From contig JAHJXZ010000008.1 of the NCBI GenBank assembly GCA_018827205.1, positions 1-37,763 on the forward strand: a stretch of 37,763 bases of DNA. Reading direction: 5' to 3'. Each line of letters begins with the position of its first letter. Position 1 is the stretch's first letter. Positions 26,454 through 33,941 of the stretch are shown in pieces. A program made the position numbers and the translations under genes. This DNA comes from Gammaproteobacteria bacterium. Its GTDB lineage: Bacteria > Pseudomonadota > Gammaproteobacteria > Pseudomonadales > Pseudomonadaceae. Under the pieces are notes generated by a model that made no database searches, was not told the DNA's origin, and saw nothing but the letters and a program-made list of their open reading frames with translations.

Positions 26454-27377
26454 ATGGCCGCCTATACCCTGCGTCAGCTCAAGTATTTCGTCACTACCGT
26501 GGAATGCGGCAGCGTCGCCGAGGCCTCGCGCAAGCTGTATATCGCTCAGCCGTCGATCTCTACGGCGATCAAGGGCCTGGAAGAGAGCTTCGGCCTGCAG
26601 CTGTTTATTCGCCACCACGCCCAGGGCGTATCACTGACCCCCGGCGGCGCACGCTTCTACAAAAAGGCTCAGGAGCTGATCCGCATGGCCCGCGAGTTCG
26701 AGCAGAACGCCCTGGCCGATAACGATGTGGTGGCCGGGCAGATCGATATCGGCTGCTTCGAGACCGTGGCACCGCTCTACTTGCCGCGTCTGATCGCCGG
26801 CTTCAATGCGCTCTACCCTGGGGTGGAAATCCGTATCCGCGATGGCGAGCAGCAGGAATTGATCCAGGGCCTGACCGCCGGGCGTTTTGATCTGGCCATC
26901 CTCTATGACCACGACCTCGATGCGACCATCGTCAGCGAACCGCTGATGACCCCACAGAAGCCCTACGCCCTTCTGCCAGAAGGCCACCGCTTTACCGGTC
27001 AGTCCCGGGTGTCACTGCGCGATCTATGCCTGGAGCCGATGATCCTGCTTGACGTGCAACCGAGCCGTACCTATTTCGTCAGCCTGTTCGAAGAGCTTGG
27101 CCTGACGCCCAATATCGTCTTCAGCTCGCCGTCCATTGAAATGGTGCGCGGTATGGTCGGCCAGGGTTTCGGCTTCTCCTTACTGGTGACTCGGCCACAC
27201 TCGGAGTGCACCTACGACGGCAAGAAGGTGGTGACCGTGGATATCAGCGAGCCGGTGGCCAGCTCCGGGCTGGCCGCCGCCTGGCTAAAACGCGCATCGC
27301 TGACTAAGCCGGCGCAGTTGTTTGTCGAGTTCTGCAAGGCGCAGCTGGGAACGGGCAATGGGGCCGAGGTGGGGTAA
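26454..27377 (+). CDS. LysR-type transcriptional regulator
   Basis: 307 residues. N-terminal winged helix (about 3-62: YTLRQLKYFVTTVECGSVAEASRKLYIAQPSIS-type pattern, continuing to SLTPGG), then a substrate-binding-like effector domain (about 90-295). ATG 26454 has a strong GAGGAGG six bases upstream; the TTG five codons before (26439) is less likely. Divergent orientation and nested repeats in the spacer suggest that it controls the adjacent dehydrogenase-permease-aminotransferase genes, with an amine or amino-acid effector. Convergent with the ABC permease gene, with a 35-bp gap. Confidence 0.9.
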   Translation: MAAYTLRQLKYFVTTVECGSVAEASRKLYIAQPSISTAIKGLEESFGLQLFIRHHAQGVSLTPGGARFYKKAQELIRMAREFEQNALADNDVVAGQIDIGCFETVAPLYLPRLIAGFNALYPGVEIRIRDGEQQELIQGLTAGRFDLAILYDHDLDATIVSEPLMTPQKPYALLPEGHRFTGQSRVSLRDLCLEPMILLDVQPSRTYFVSLFEELGLTPNIVFSSPSIEMVRGMVGQGFGFSLLVTRPHSECTYDGKKVVTVDISEPVASSGLAAAWLKRASLTKPAQLFVEFCKAQLGTGNGAEVG

Positions 27378-27412
27378 GTGCTTTAGTGCGTGTCTCGTTG
27401 AGGCAGTCGCAG

Positions 27413-28180
27413 CTAGGTACGAATCCAGCGTTGGCGGGCCCAGCCGCTTAGCGCATCGACAGCGAATACCAGTACCAACATGGCCAGAATTACCGTGCTG
27501 GCCTGGGCTTCCTGAAACAGGCTGAGGCTGACATAGAGCATCTGTCCCAGGCCGCCGGCCCCGACAAAGCCGAGTACGCTGGCCATGCGGATATTGTTTT
27601 CCCAGCGGTACAGGCAGTAGGCCAACAGCTGTGGCCACAGGTTGGGCAGGGTGCCGTAGCAGAACGCCGCGACCTGGCTGCCGCCTTGCAGACGAATTGC
27701 CTCTGCTGGCGCGGTTGGGGTGTTCTCTAGTGCTTCGGCAAATAGTCGGCCGAGTACGCCAGCGGTATGTAGGGCCAGGGCCAGGGTGCCGGCATTTGGG
27801 CCAAGGCCGGCAGCCAGCACCATCAGCGCAGCCCAGACCAACTCCGGAATTGCGCGCAGGGCATTGAGTAGTAAGCGTGCCGCGCTCTGCAGCGGCCAGC
27901 CGAAGCGCCCTGCCGCCGGCAGCGCCAGAAACAGACCAAATACTGCCGCGAGCAGGGTGCCGAGGGCCGACATGGCAAGTGTTTCGAGGGCGCCACGGCT
28001 GACGGCCGCCAGATGCGTAGAGCTCATGTCCGGGCTAAGAAAACGTTGCACGTAGCCGGCCATCTGCGCCGAACTGTCGCCGCTGAGCAGTTCGCCCAGG
28101 TCAATACCCAGGTATGCGAATGAAGCCAATACCGCCACGCCAATCCCCAGTAGCAGTAACAGGTTGACCAGCCTGTTCAT
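27413..28180 (-). CDS. PhnE-like ABC permease subunit 2 (putative selenium oxyanion importer)
   Basis: Inner-membrane permease of the phosphonate-type ABC family. 255 residues with about six hydrophobic segments. The EAA-like coupling region reads ETLAMSALGTLLAA near the start and ALENTPTAPAEAIRLQGGS further on; VLGFVGAGGLGQML is a family hallmark near the C-terminus. The start codon overlaps the upstream permease stop by four bases (ATGA). It is the last gene of a four-gene unit (binding protein, ATPase, two permeases). Function is inferred from the neighbouring selenium genes. Confidence 0.85.
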   Translation of the reverse strand: MNRLVNLLLLLGIGVAVLASFAYLGIDLGELLSGDSSAQMAGYVQRFLSPDMSSTHLAAVSRGALETLAMSALGTLLAAVFGLFLALPAAGRFGWPLQSAARLLLNALRAIPELVWAALMVLAAGLGPNAGTLALALHTAGVLGRLFAEALENTPTAPAEAIRLQGGSQVAAFCYGTLPNLWPQLLAYCLYRWENNIRMASVLGFVGAGGLGQMLYVSLSLFQEAQASTVILAMLVLVFAVDALSGWARQRWIRT

Positions 28181-29004
28181 GCCAACCTCCCGCGCAGCAA
28201 GCGGCTGAGCTGGTCGGCCAACAGCACCAGCAAGAGGAAAGTCAGCAGCATGCTGGCGACTTCACCACCGGCAAACATGCGCATCGACAGGTCAATCTGT
28301 TGGCCCAGGCCGCCGGCGCCGACGAAACCCATGACCACTGAGGCGCGGATCGCGCATTCCCAGCGGTACACCGTGTAGGAGGTCAGCTCCGCTGCGGCAT
28401 TTGGCAGAATGCCGTAGACGAATGCTGCCAGTCGGCCGCTACCTGCTTGCAGCAGGGCATGGGCTGGGCGCTGGTCGACCGACTCGAAGATCTCCGCGTA
28501 GACCTTGCCGAGCATGCCGCTGTAGGTGATCGCGATGGCCAGCACCCCTGCGGTGGGGCCAAGGCCGACCGCGCGGACGAACAACAGCGCCCAGACGATT
28601 TCCGGCACGCTACGCAGGAAGATCAGCAGGCCGCGCACCGGCCAGCGCAGCAATTGCGCCAGCGGCTTTGGCCTGCCGCCACGGGAGGCCGCCGACAGTG
28701 ACAGGGCGCGGCTGGCCAGCAGGCTTGCCGGGATCGCGAGGAGCAGCGCCAGGGCCATGCCCGCAGTGGCGATGGCCAGGGTCTGTAGAGTGGCATCGAG
28801 CAGCAGCTGAAGAAATTCAGGCTTATGGGCTGGCGGCCAGAAGGCGGCGACGAAACGGCCCATTTCGCTCTGGCTATCGCTGTGCAGCAATACGCCCAGA
28901 TCCAGCTCGCTAAGCTGAATACCTGGCCAGAGCAAGGCCAGTGCCAGCAAGGTCAGCAGCAACCGCGGCAGGGCGGCTGGATCGCGACTGGTGCGGCTCA
29001 GCAT
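28177..29004 (-). CDS. PhnE-like ABC permease subunit 1 (putative selenium oxyanion importer)
   Basis: Second permease of the pair, 275 residues, with a similar plan to its downstream partner: an N-terminal membrane helix, then TLQTLAIATAGMALALLLAIPASL, RSVPEIVWALLFVRAVGLGPTAGVLAIA and VMGFVGAGGLGQQI. The two permeases are related but clearly diverged, as in two-permease phosphonate-type systems. ATG 29004 overlaps the ATPase stop by seven bases. All junctions in this unit overlap, implying a single tightly coupled message. Confidence 0.85.
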   Translation of the reverse strand: MLSRTSRDPAALPRLLLTLLALALLWPGIQLSELDLGVLLHSDSQSEMGRFVAAFWPPAHKPEFLQLLLDATLQTLAIATAGMALALLLAIPASLLASRALSLSAASRGGRPKPLAQLLRWPVRGLLIFLRSVPEIVWALLFVRAVGLGPTAGVLAIAITYSGMLGKVYAEIFESVDQRPAHALLQAGSGRLAAFVYGILPNAAAELTSYTVYRWECAIRASVVMGFVGAGGLGQQIDLSMRMFAGGEVASMLLTFLLLVLLADQLSRLLRGRLA

Positions 29005-29795
29005 CGCGGAATCTGCAGGTCCAGGCTGACGGCCGCTGTGGGGGGGGAGAGCAGTTGTTCATTGGCGTAGAGTGCATCGAGCTGTGTTTTATCGACCTCA
29101 GCGGCAGGGCGATCAAAGAGAACCTGACCGTCGCGCAGACCGATGATCCGCGGAAAGTGCGCCAGGGCCAGCTCCACCGCGTGCAGGCTAGCCACCAGCG
29201 TCACGCCCTGTGTGGTGGCGTGCCGGCACAGCACGCTCAGGGTGTGCTCGGCCAGCACCGGGTCCATGGCCGACACCGGCTCATCGGCCAGCAGCAGTTC
29301 GGGGGCCTGGTACAGCACGCGGGCGATGCCCACGCGTTGCAGTTGGCCGCCTGAGAGCTGCTGGCACTGGGCGAACAGCTTGTCGGCCAGGTCCAGCTTG
29401 GCCAGCTCGCGACGGGCACCGGGGATGTCGAGCGGGTGCAGCAGGTTTAACAGGCTTTTGCCCAAGCCCCATTGGCCGAGCTTGCCAGCCAGCACGGCTG
29501 TGACGACTCGCTGGCGCGCCGGTAGTGGCGGCGCCTGATGCACCAGACCGATGCGTGCGCGCAGGCGCTGACGCTGGCGGCCGGACAGTTGCCAGGGGTG
29601 TGTACCGAGTACCTGCAGTTCGCCGCTGTTTGGTTGCAGAGCGGTGGCCAGCAGATTGAGCAGGCTCGACTTGCCGGCTCCGGACGGACCGATAATGGCG
29701 ACTTGTTCGCCGGCAGCAATGTGCAAGTCCACACCGCGCAGGGCGTGGACTCCGTTACCGTGGCTGAGGCCGGCGCCGCTAAGGCGCAGGGTCAT
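28998..29795 (-). CDS. PhnC-like ABC ATPase (putative selenium oxyanion importer)
   Basis: Cytosolic ATPase of the importer. 265 residues. Walker A GPSGAGKSS at about 37-45, Q-loop near LVHQAPPLP, signature LSGGQLQRVGIAR, Walker B LLLADEPVSAMDP, and switch His in ASLHAVE. Slightly shorter and more diverged than classical PhnC. The start overlaps the binding-protein stop by four bases. Confidence 0.88.
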   Translation of the reverse strand: MTLRLSGAGLSHGNGVHALRGVDLHIAAGEQVAIIGPSGAGKSSLLNLLATALQPNSGELQVLGTHPWQLSGRQRQRLRARIGLVHQAPPLPARQRVVTAVLAGKLGQWGLGKSLLNLLHPLDIPGARRELAKLDLADKLFAQCQQLSGGQLQRVGIARVLYQAPELLLADEPVSAMDPVLAEHTLSVLCRHATTQGVTLVASLHAVELALAHFPRIIGLRDGQVLFDRPAAEVDKTQLDALYANEQLLSPPTAAVSLDLQIPRC

Positions 29796-30643
29796 TTCAG
29801 CAGGTCGGCGGCGCGGGCGGCGTCCTCGATGCCTTTGTAGTTCTCGGGCGAGGTTTCGATAAAGCGGCTGGCAGCCTGCAGGTCGAGAATCGCCTTGTGC
29901 TCAGGGTTCGCGGGGTCGAGGGCGAGGAAGGCGGCTTTGATCTTCTCGGCCAGTGCCGGGTCGAGGGTGCCGCGCACGGTCCAGTTATAGTCGTAGTACG
30001 TCGGGGTGGTGGCGAAGACCTTGACCTTGCTGGTGTCGACTTTGCCGGCAGCGACCAGCTTGTCCCATACGCTGGCGTTGAGCACGCCACCGTCGACCTT
30101 GCCGGCCTGAACCCAGGCTGCAGTGGCGTCATGCGCGCCGGAGTAGCCCACTCGGCTGAAGAAGTCTTCCGGTTTGATCCCATCCTGCAGCATGAAATAG
30201 CGCGGCATCAGGCTGCCGGAGGTGGACGACACCGAGCCGAAGGCAAAGGTCTTGCCCTTGAGGTCGGCCAGGGAGGTCACGTCCGGGTTGGCGGTGATGA
30301 ACTTGCTGGTGAACTGGGCGTCTTGTTCACGCTGCACCAGTGGCATGGCATTGCCAGTTTTCAGGCGTGCTTGCACGAAGGTGAAGCCGCCGAGCCAGGC
30401 CAGGTCCAAGCGGTCAGTTGCCAGCGCTTCGACCACGGCTGGGTAGTCAGCGACTGGGGTGAACTCGACCTTCATGCCCAGTTGCTGCTCTAGATAAGCA
30501 CCCAACGGTTTGAATTTGCGCAGCAGTTCGGTTGGTGCTTCGTCCGGAATGGCGCTGACACGGAGCACCTCGGCGGCGTGGGTGAGGCTGGCGGACAAGG
30601 ACAGAGCAACGCCAGCGGCGAGCGTCAGGGTGCGTTTGAGCAT
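29792..30643 (-). CDS. PhnD-like periplasmic binding protein, putative selenate/selenite ligand
   Basis: Solute-binding protein of the ABC unit. 283 residues, with signal peptide about 1-23 (LTHA, then AEVLRVSAIPDEAP). PhnD family segments: PTELLRKFKPLGAYLEQQLGMKVEFTPVADY, LAWLGGFTFVQAR, FAFGSVSSTSGSLMPRYFM. The classical reading would be phosphonate or phosphite, but no C-P lyase or ptx genes are near, and the unit is divergent from selD-mnmH. Family curation recognises a PhnD-like subgroup called putative selenate transporter in this context. ATG 30643 has GGAGA upstream. Ligand unproven. Confidence 0.8.
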   Translation of the reverse strand: MLKRTLTLAAGVALSLSASLTHAAEVLRVSAIPDEAPTELLRKFKPLGAYLEQQLGMKVEFTPVADYPAVVEALATDRLDLAWLGGFTFVQARLKTGNAMPLVQREQDAQFTSKFITANPDVTSLADLKGKTFAFGSVSSTSGSLMPRYFMLQDGIKPEDFFSRVGYSGAHDATAAWVQAGKVDGGVLNASVWDKLVAAGKVDTSKVKVFATTPTYYDYNWTVRGTLDPALAEKIKAAFLALDPANPEHKAILDLQAASRFIETSPENYKGIEDAARAADLLK

Positions 30644-30739
30644 GAGGATTCTCCGGTTCAATAGCGGAAAAGGATCTAAATAACAGGTCCGAAGATGTGC
30701 AGGCCTGCGCGTCGTGGTCAGGGTAGTCGATGTGGCGCG

Positions 30740-30768
30740 ATTATATGGAGCGCTTTGACAAAGGCCAG
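30740..30768 (-). promoter_or_regulatory. Candidate promoter of the ABC unit
   Basis: Perfect -10 TATAAT (30745-30740) with a weak -35 CTGGCC (30768-30763) at 17 bases. It overlaps the selD promoter on the other strand. A poor -35 with a perfect -10 suggests dependence on an activator. Confidence 0.5.
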
Positions 30769-30773
30769 CTTTG
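30753..30773. promoter_or_regulatory. CTTTG-A-CAAAG-N5-CTTTG operator candidate
   Basis: Overlapping dyads: CTTTG-A-CAAAG (30753-30763) and CAAAG-N5-CTTTG (30759-30773). They cover the -35 regions of both divergent promoters, so one protein bound here could control transporter and selD together. Confidence 0.45.
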
Positions 30774-30780
30774 CTAGAAT
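30755..30780 (+). promoter_or_regulatory. Candidate promoter of selD-mnmH
   Basis: TTGACA (30755-30760) and TAGAAT (30775-30780), both close to consensus, but the 14-base spacer is too short for an optimal sigma-70 promoter. The -10 lies 38 bp before the start codon. An alternative -35 at 17 bases (GCTTTG) is weak. Confidence 0.45.
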
Positions 30781-30817
30781 CTCCGGCCTGTTTTCTGATT
30801 TGCCGAGAGCCTGACCG

Positions 30818-31852
30818 ATGAGCGAGCCGATCCGTTTGACCCAGTACAGCCATGGTGCCGGTTGCGGCTGTAAGATTTCGCCCAAGGTACTGGATGTGAT
30901 CCTCGCCGGCAGTGGCGCGCAGAACCTTGACCCCAAGCTGTGGGTTGGCAACGCCTCGCGTGATGATGCGGCGGTGTATGCCCTGGATGACGAGCGAGGG
31001 GTAGTTTCGACCACCGACTTCTTTATGCCGATTGTCGATGACCCCTATGACTTCGGCCGTATCGCCGCCACCAACGCCATCAGCGACATCTACGCGATGG
31101 GCGGCGATCCGCTAATGGCGATTGCCATCCTCGGCTGGCCGGTCAACCTGCTGCCGCCGGAGGTGGCCCGTGAAGTGATCCGTGGTGGCCGCGCGGTCTG
31201 TGATGAAGCCGGTATTCCGCTGGCCGGTGGTCATTCCATCGACGCACCGGAGCCGATCTTCGGCCTGGCCGTCACCGGCGTGGTGCTCAAGCGCCATATG
31301 AAACGCAACGACACCGCCACCGCCGGCTGCCAGCTGTACCTGAGCAAGCCGCTGGGTATCGGCATCCTCACCACTGCCGAGAAGAAGGCCAAGCTGCGCT
31401 CCGAGGATGTTGGCCTGGCGCGCGACTGGATGTGCACCCTGAACAAGCCCGGCTCGCGTTTCGGCAAGCTGGCCGGGGTCACGGCGATGACCGATGTCAC
31501 CGGTTTCGGTCTGCTCGGCCATCTGGTGGAGATGGCCGATGGCGCTGATCTCACTGCCCAGCTCGACTACGCCGCCGTGCCACGCTTGCCGGGGGTCGAT
31601 TACTACCTGGCCGAGGGCTGCGTGCCGGGCGGCACCCAGCGCAATTTCGAAAGCTATGGCGAGAAGATCGCGCCTATTACTCAGGAGCAGCAGAATCTGT
31701 TGTGCGATCCGCAGACCAGTGGCGGCCTGCTGATTGCCGTCAGCCCAGAGGGCGAAGCGGAGTTTCTTGCCGTGGCCGCCGAACTGGGCCTGAATCTGGC
31801 GCCCATCGGCCGTCTGATTGAACGACAGGGTTACGCGGTAGAGGTGCTGTGA
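30818..31852 (+). CDS. selD: SelD, selenophosphate synthase
   Basis: Makes selenophosphate from selenide and ATP, the selenium donor for selenoproteins and 2-selenouridine tRNA. 344 residues. The active-site segment SHGAGCGCK is near the N-terminus with Cys16 and Lys19 (E. coli Cys17/Lys20); this is the Cys, not the selenocysteine, form. ATP-binding segments [21 protein letters not shown] and [13 protein letters not shown] are present. The stop overlaps mnmH by one base. No selA or selB is visible in the window, so the local use is tRNA modification. Confidence 0.96.
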   Translation: MSEPIRLTQYSHGAGCGCKISPKVLDVILAGSGAQNLDPKLWVGNASRDDAAVYALDDERGVVSTTDFFMPIVDDPYDFGRIAATNAISDIYAMGGDPLMAIAILGWPVNLLPPEVAREVIRGGRAVCDEAGIPLAGGHSIDAPEPIFGLAVTGVVLKRHMKRNDTATAGCQLYLSKPLGIGILTTAEKKAKLRSEDVGLARDWMCTLNKPGSRFGKLAGVTAMTDVTGFGLLGHLVEMADGADLTAQLDYAAVPRLPGVDYYLAEGCVPGGTQRNFESYGEKIAPITQEQQNLLCDPQTSGGLLIAVSPEGEAEFLAVAAELGLNLAPIGRLIERQGYAVEVL

Positions 31853-32952
31853 TGCGCGACAACAGCAGCAACTACCGCGAGATATTTCTTAATGATGTGC
31901 CGATGATGGATGCCCGCGCCCCGGTCGAGTTCAACAAGGGCGCCTTCCCCGGTGTACTCAACCTGCCGCTGATGGATGACAGCGAGCGTCAGCGGGTCGG
32001 CACCTGCTACAAGCAGCATGGCCAGGACGCTGCCATCGCTATGGGTCACCAACTGGTCAGCGGTCAGGTCAAAGATGAACGGGTCGCAGCCTGGGCGGCA
32101 TTCGCCAAGGCCAATCCACACGGCTATCTGTACTGTTTTCGCGGCGGGCTGCGTTCGCAGATCACCCAGCAATGGCTGGCGGAAGCCGGTATCGACTACC
32201 CACGGGTAATCGGCGGCTACAAGGCGATGCGCACCTTCTTGTTGGAAACCACCCAGCAGGCCGTGGCTGAGTGCGATTTCGTCATCCTCGGCGGCCTGAC
32301 TGGCACGGGCAAAACCGACGTGCTGGTGCAGCTGAACAACAGCCTGGACCTGGAAGGCCACGCCAATCACCGTGGCTCCAGCTTCGGCAAGCGTGCTACT
32401 GGCCAGCCGATGCAGATTGATTTCGAGAACCGCCTGGCCATCGATATGCTCAAGCAACGTGCCAGTGGAACCGAACAGTTCATTCTCGAGGACGAAGGGC
32501 GCATGGTCGGCAGCTGCACCGTGCCGCTAGCGCTGTACCAGGGCATGCAGGAGTATCCGTTGGTGTGGCTGGAGGATGCGTTTGAGGACCGTGTTGAGCG
32601 CATCCTGCGTGACTATGTCATCAACCTGTGTGCCGAGTTCATCAGCCTTCACGGCGAGGAAAATGGTTTTCGGCTGTATGCCGAGCGCTTATTGCAGAGC
32701 TTGAGCAATATCCAGAAGCGACTAGGAGGCGAGCGTTACCAGCGGCTGCTGGCGATCATGCAGGCTGCACTCGACGAGCAGCAACGCAGCGCAGCGGTTG
32801 ACTTGCACCGTGGCTGGATCGACGGGATGCTGCGTGAGTATTACGACCCGATGTATGTCTTTCAACGCGAGAGCAAGGCATCTCGTATCGAGTTTGCCGG
32901 TGACCAGGCTGCGGTCATCGCCTATCTGGCTGAGCGCAAAGCGAGTCGCTAG
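31852..32952 (+). CDS. mnmH: MnmH (SelU), tRNA 2-selenouridine synthase
   Basis: Replaces sulfur of 2-thiouridine with selenium at the tRNA wobble position, using selenophosphate, via a geranylated intermediate. 366 residues. N-terminal rhodanese domain with catalytic Cys95 in [11 protein letters not shown]-terminal P-loop GGLTGTGKT at about 147-155. ATG 31852 overlaps the selD stop; a GTG one codon earlier is equally open. Cotranscribed with selD, followed by a terminator-like hairpin. Confidence 0.95.
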   Translation: MRDNSSNYREIFLNDVPMMDARAPVEFNKGAFPGVLNLPLMDDSERQRVGTCYKQHGQDAAIAMGHQLVSGQVKDERVAAWAAFAKANPHGYLYCFRGGLRSQITQQWLAEAGIDYPRVIGGYKAMRTFLLETTQQAVAECDFVILGGLTGTGKTDVLVQLNNSLDLEGHANHRGSSFGKRATGQPMQIDFENRLAIDMLKQRASGTEQFILEDEGRMVGSCTVPLALYQGMQEYPLVWLEDAFEDRVERILRDYVINLCAEFISLHGEENGFRLYAERLLQSLSNIQKRLGGERYQRLLAIMQAALDEQQRSAAVDLHRGWIDGMLREYYDPMYVFQRESKASRIEFAGDQAAVIAYLAERKASR

Positions 32953-32967
32953 GCGGCAGGGTTGAGC

Positions 32968-32994
32968 CTGAGACGCCGATTGGTCTCAGATTAT
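32968..32994 (+). terminator. Terminator after mnmH
   Basis: CTGAGAC and GTCTCAG with an eight-base loop, followed by ATTATT. It sits 15 bp after mnmH and 17 bp before the convergent apbE stop. Confidence 0.55.
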
Positions 32995-33011
32995 TCAATG
33001 ACGCCGGCGGC

Positions 33012-33941
33012 TTAGAGACCAACCGTTACTTCGCGCAACTCATCGCCGTCGCGCAGAACAAAAATGGCGCTCAACCCTTTGGCTTTGGCCAACTGCGCGC
33101 CGCGTTCCACGCCGAGCACCATCAGTGCGGTTGCCCAGGCGTCGGCGTACATGCAACTGGTGCACAGCACCGACACTGAGGCGAGGTCGGAGAGCAGCGG
33201 GGCGCCGGTGTGCGGGTTCATGGTGTGAGAAAACACCTGGCCGTTGTGCTCACGCCAGTGGCGGTAGTCGCCGGAGGTGGCGATGGCGGTGTTGCTCAGG
33301 GCCAGCGAGCCAAGCACTTCGCGCTGGCCTTTGCTGGGTTTTTCCAGGGCGACTGACCACTCGCTGCCGTCGGCCTTTACGCCGCTGACGCGCATCTCGC
33401 CATCGATGCTCACCAGGTAGGACGTGATGCCATGGCGCCCCAGGCAGCGTGCCATCTGGTCCACGGCAAAGCCTTTGGCGATGCCGTTAAGGTCCAGGGT
33501 GATGGGCGCATGTTTGCGTACTCGGCCGTTATCCGCGTCGACTTCCAGTACCTCGCGCGCGCTGGGTTGCTTGTCCGGCCAGGTGTTGAGCGGCGCGTGT
33601 GGGCCAAAGCCGCACGCGCTGACCAGCGCGCCGACGCCAATCTCGAACGCGCCCTCAGACTCGGCACTGATGCGCAGTGCGCTGCTCAGCACCCATAGCA
33701 GCTCATCGGGCACGCTCAGCCACTGGCCGCAGTTGGCCGCGTTAAGTTGCATCAGGTCGGAGTCGGGCTTCCAGGTCGACATTTGCTGGTCAACCAGATC
33801 GACCGCCTGTTGCAACTCGCTGCTGATCACGCTCAGGTCGAGTTCGGCCGGTGCATACAGCACCGCGCTCCAGCGGGTGCCCATGGTGGCACCACTCAAA
33901 TTGTGGCGCTGCGCTGCGTTGGTCTCAGTAGACATCTTCAC
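33012..33941 (-). CDS. apbE: ApbE-like FAD:protein FMN transferase
   Basis: Transfers FMN from FAD to a Ser/Thr hydroxyl of target proteins through a phosphoester bond. 309 residues. Family segments: TMGTRWS, MSTWKPDSDLMQLN, LDLNGIAKGFAVD, VSIDGEMRVSG, HTMNPHTGAPL and CMYADAWATALMVLG. Unlike most bacterial ApbE it shows no signal peptide or lipobox. GTG 33941 has AAGGA seven bases upstream; ATG 33935 is the alternative. Its start overlaps the end of the upstream flavoprotein gene by 17 bases, so the two are translationally coupled. Its likely substrate is the DUF2271 protein of the same unit. Confidence 0.9.
   Translation of the reverse strand: MKMSTETNAAQRHNLSGATMGTRWSAVLYAPAELDLSVISSELQQAVDLVDQQMSTWKPDSDLMQLNAANCGQWLSVPDELLWVLSSALRISAESEGAFEIGVGALVSACGFGPHAPLNTWPDKQPSAREVLEVDADNGRVRKHAPITLDLNGIAKGFAVDQMARCLGRHGITSYLVSIDGEMRVSGVKADGSEWSVALEKPSKGQREVLGSLALSNTAIATSGDYRHWREHNGQVFSHTMNPHTGAPLLSDLASVSVLCTSCMYADAWATALMVLGVERGAQLAKAKGLSAIFVLRDGDELREVTVGL

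Noticed and set aside
27413-30643. Phosphonate or phosphite uptake operon
   Set aside because: Family resemblance is real, but no C-P lyase, phosphonatase or ptx gene is near and the operon is paired with selD-mnmH, so a selenium role is preferred.
30818-31852. In-frame UGA selenocysteine codon in selD
   Set aside because: The active-site position is TGC (Cys16); no internal TGA in frame.
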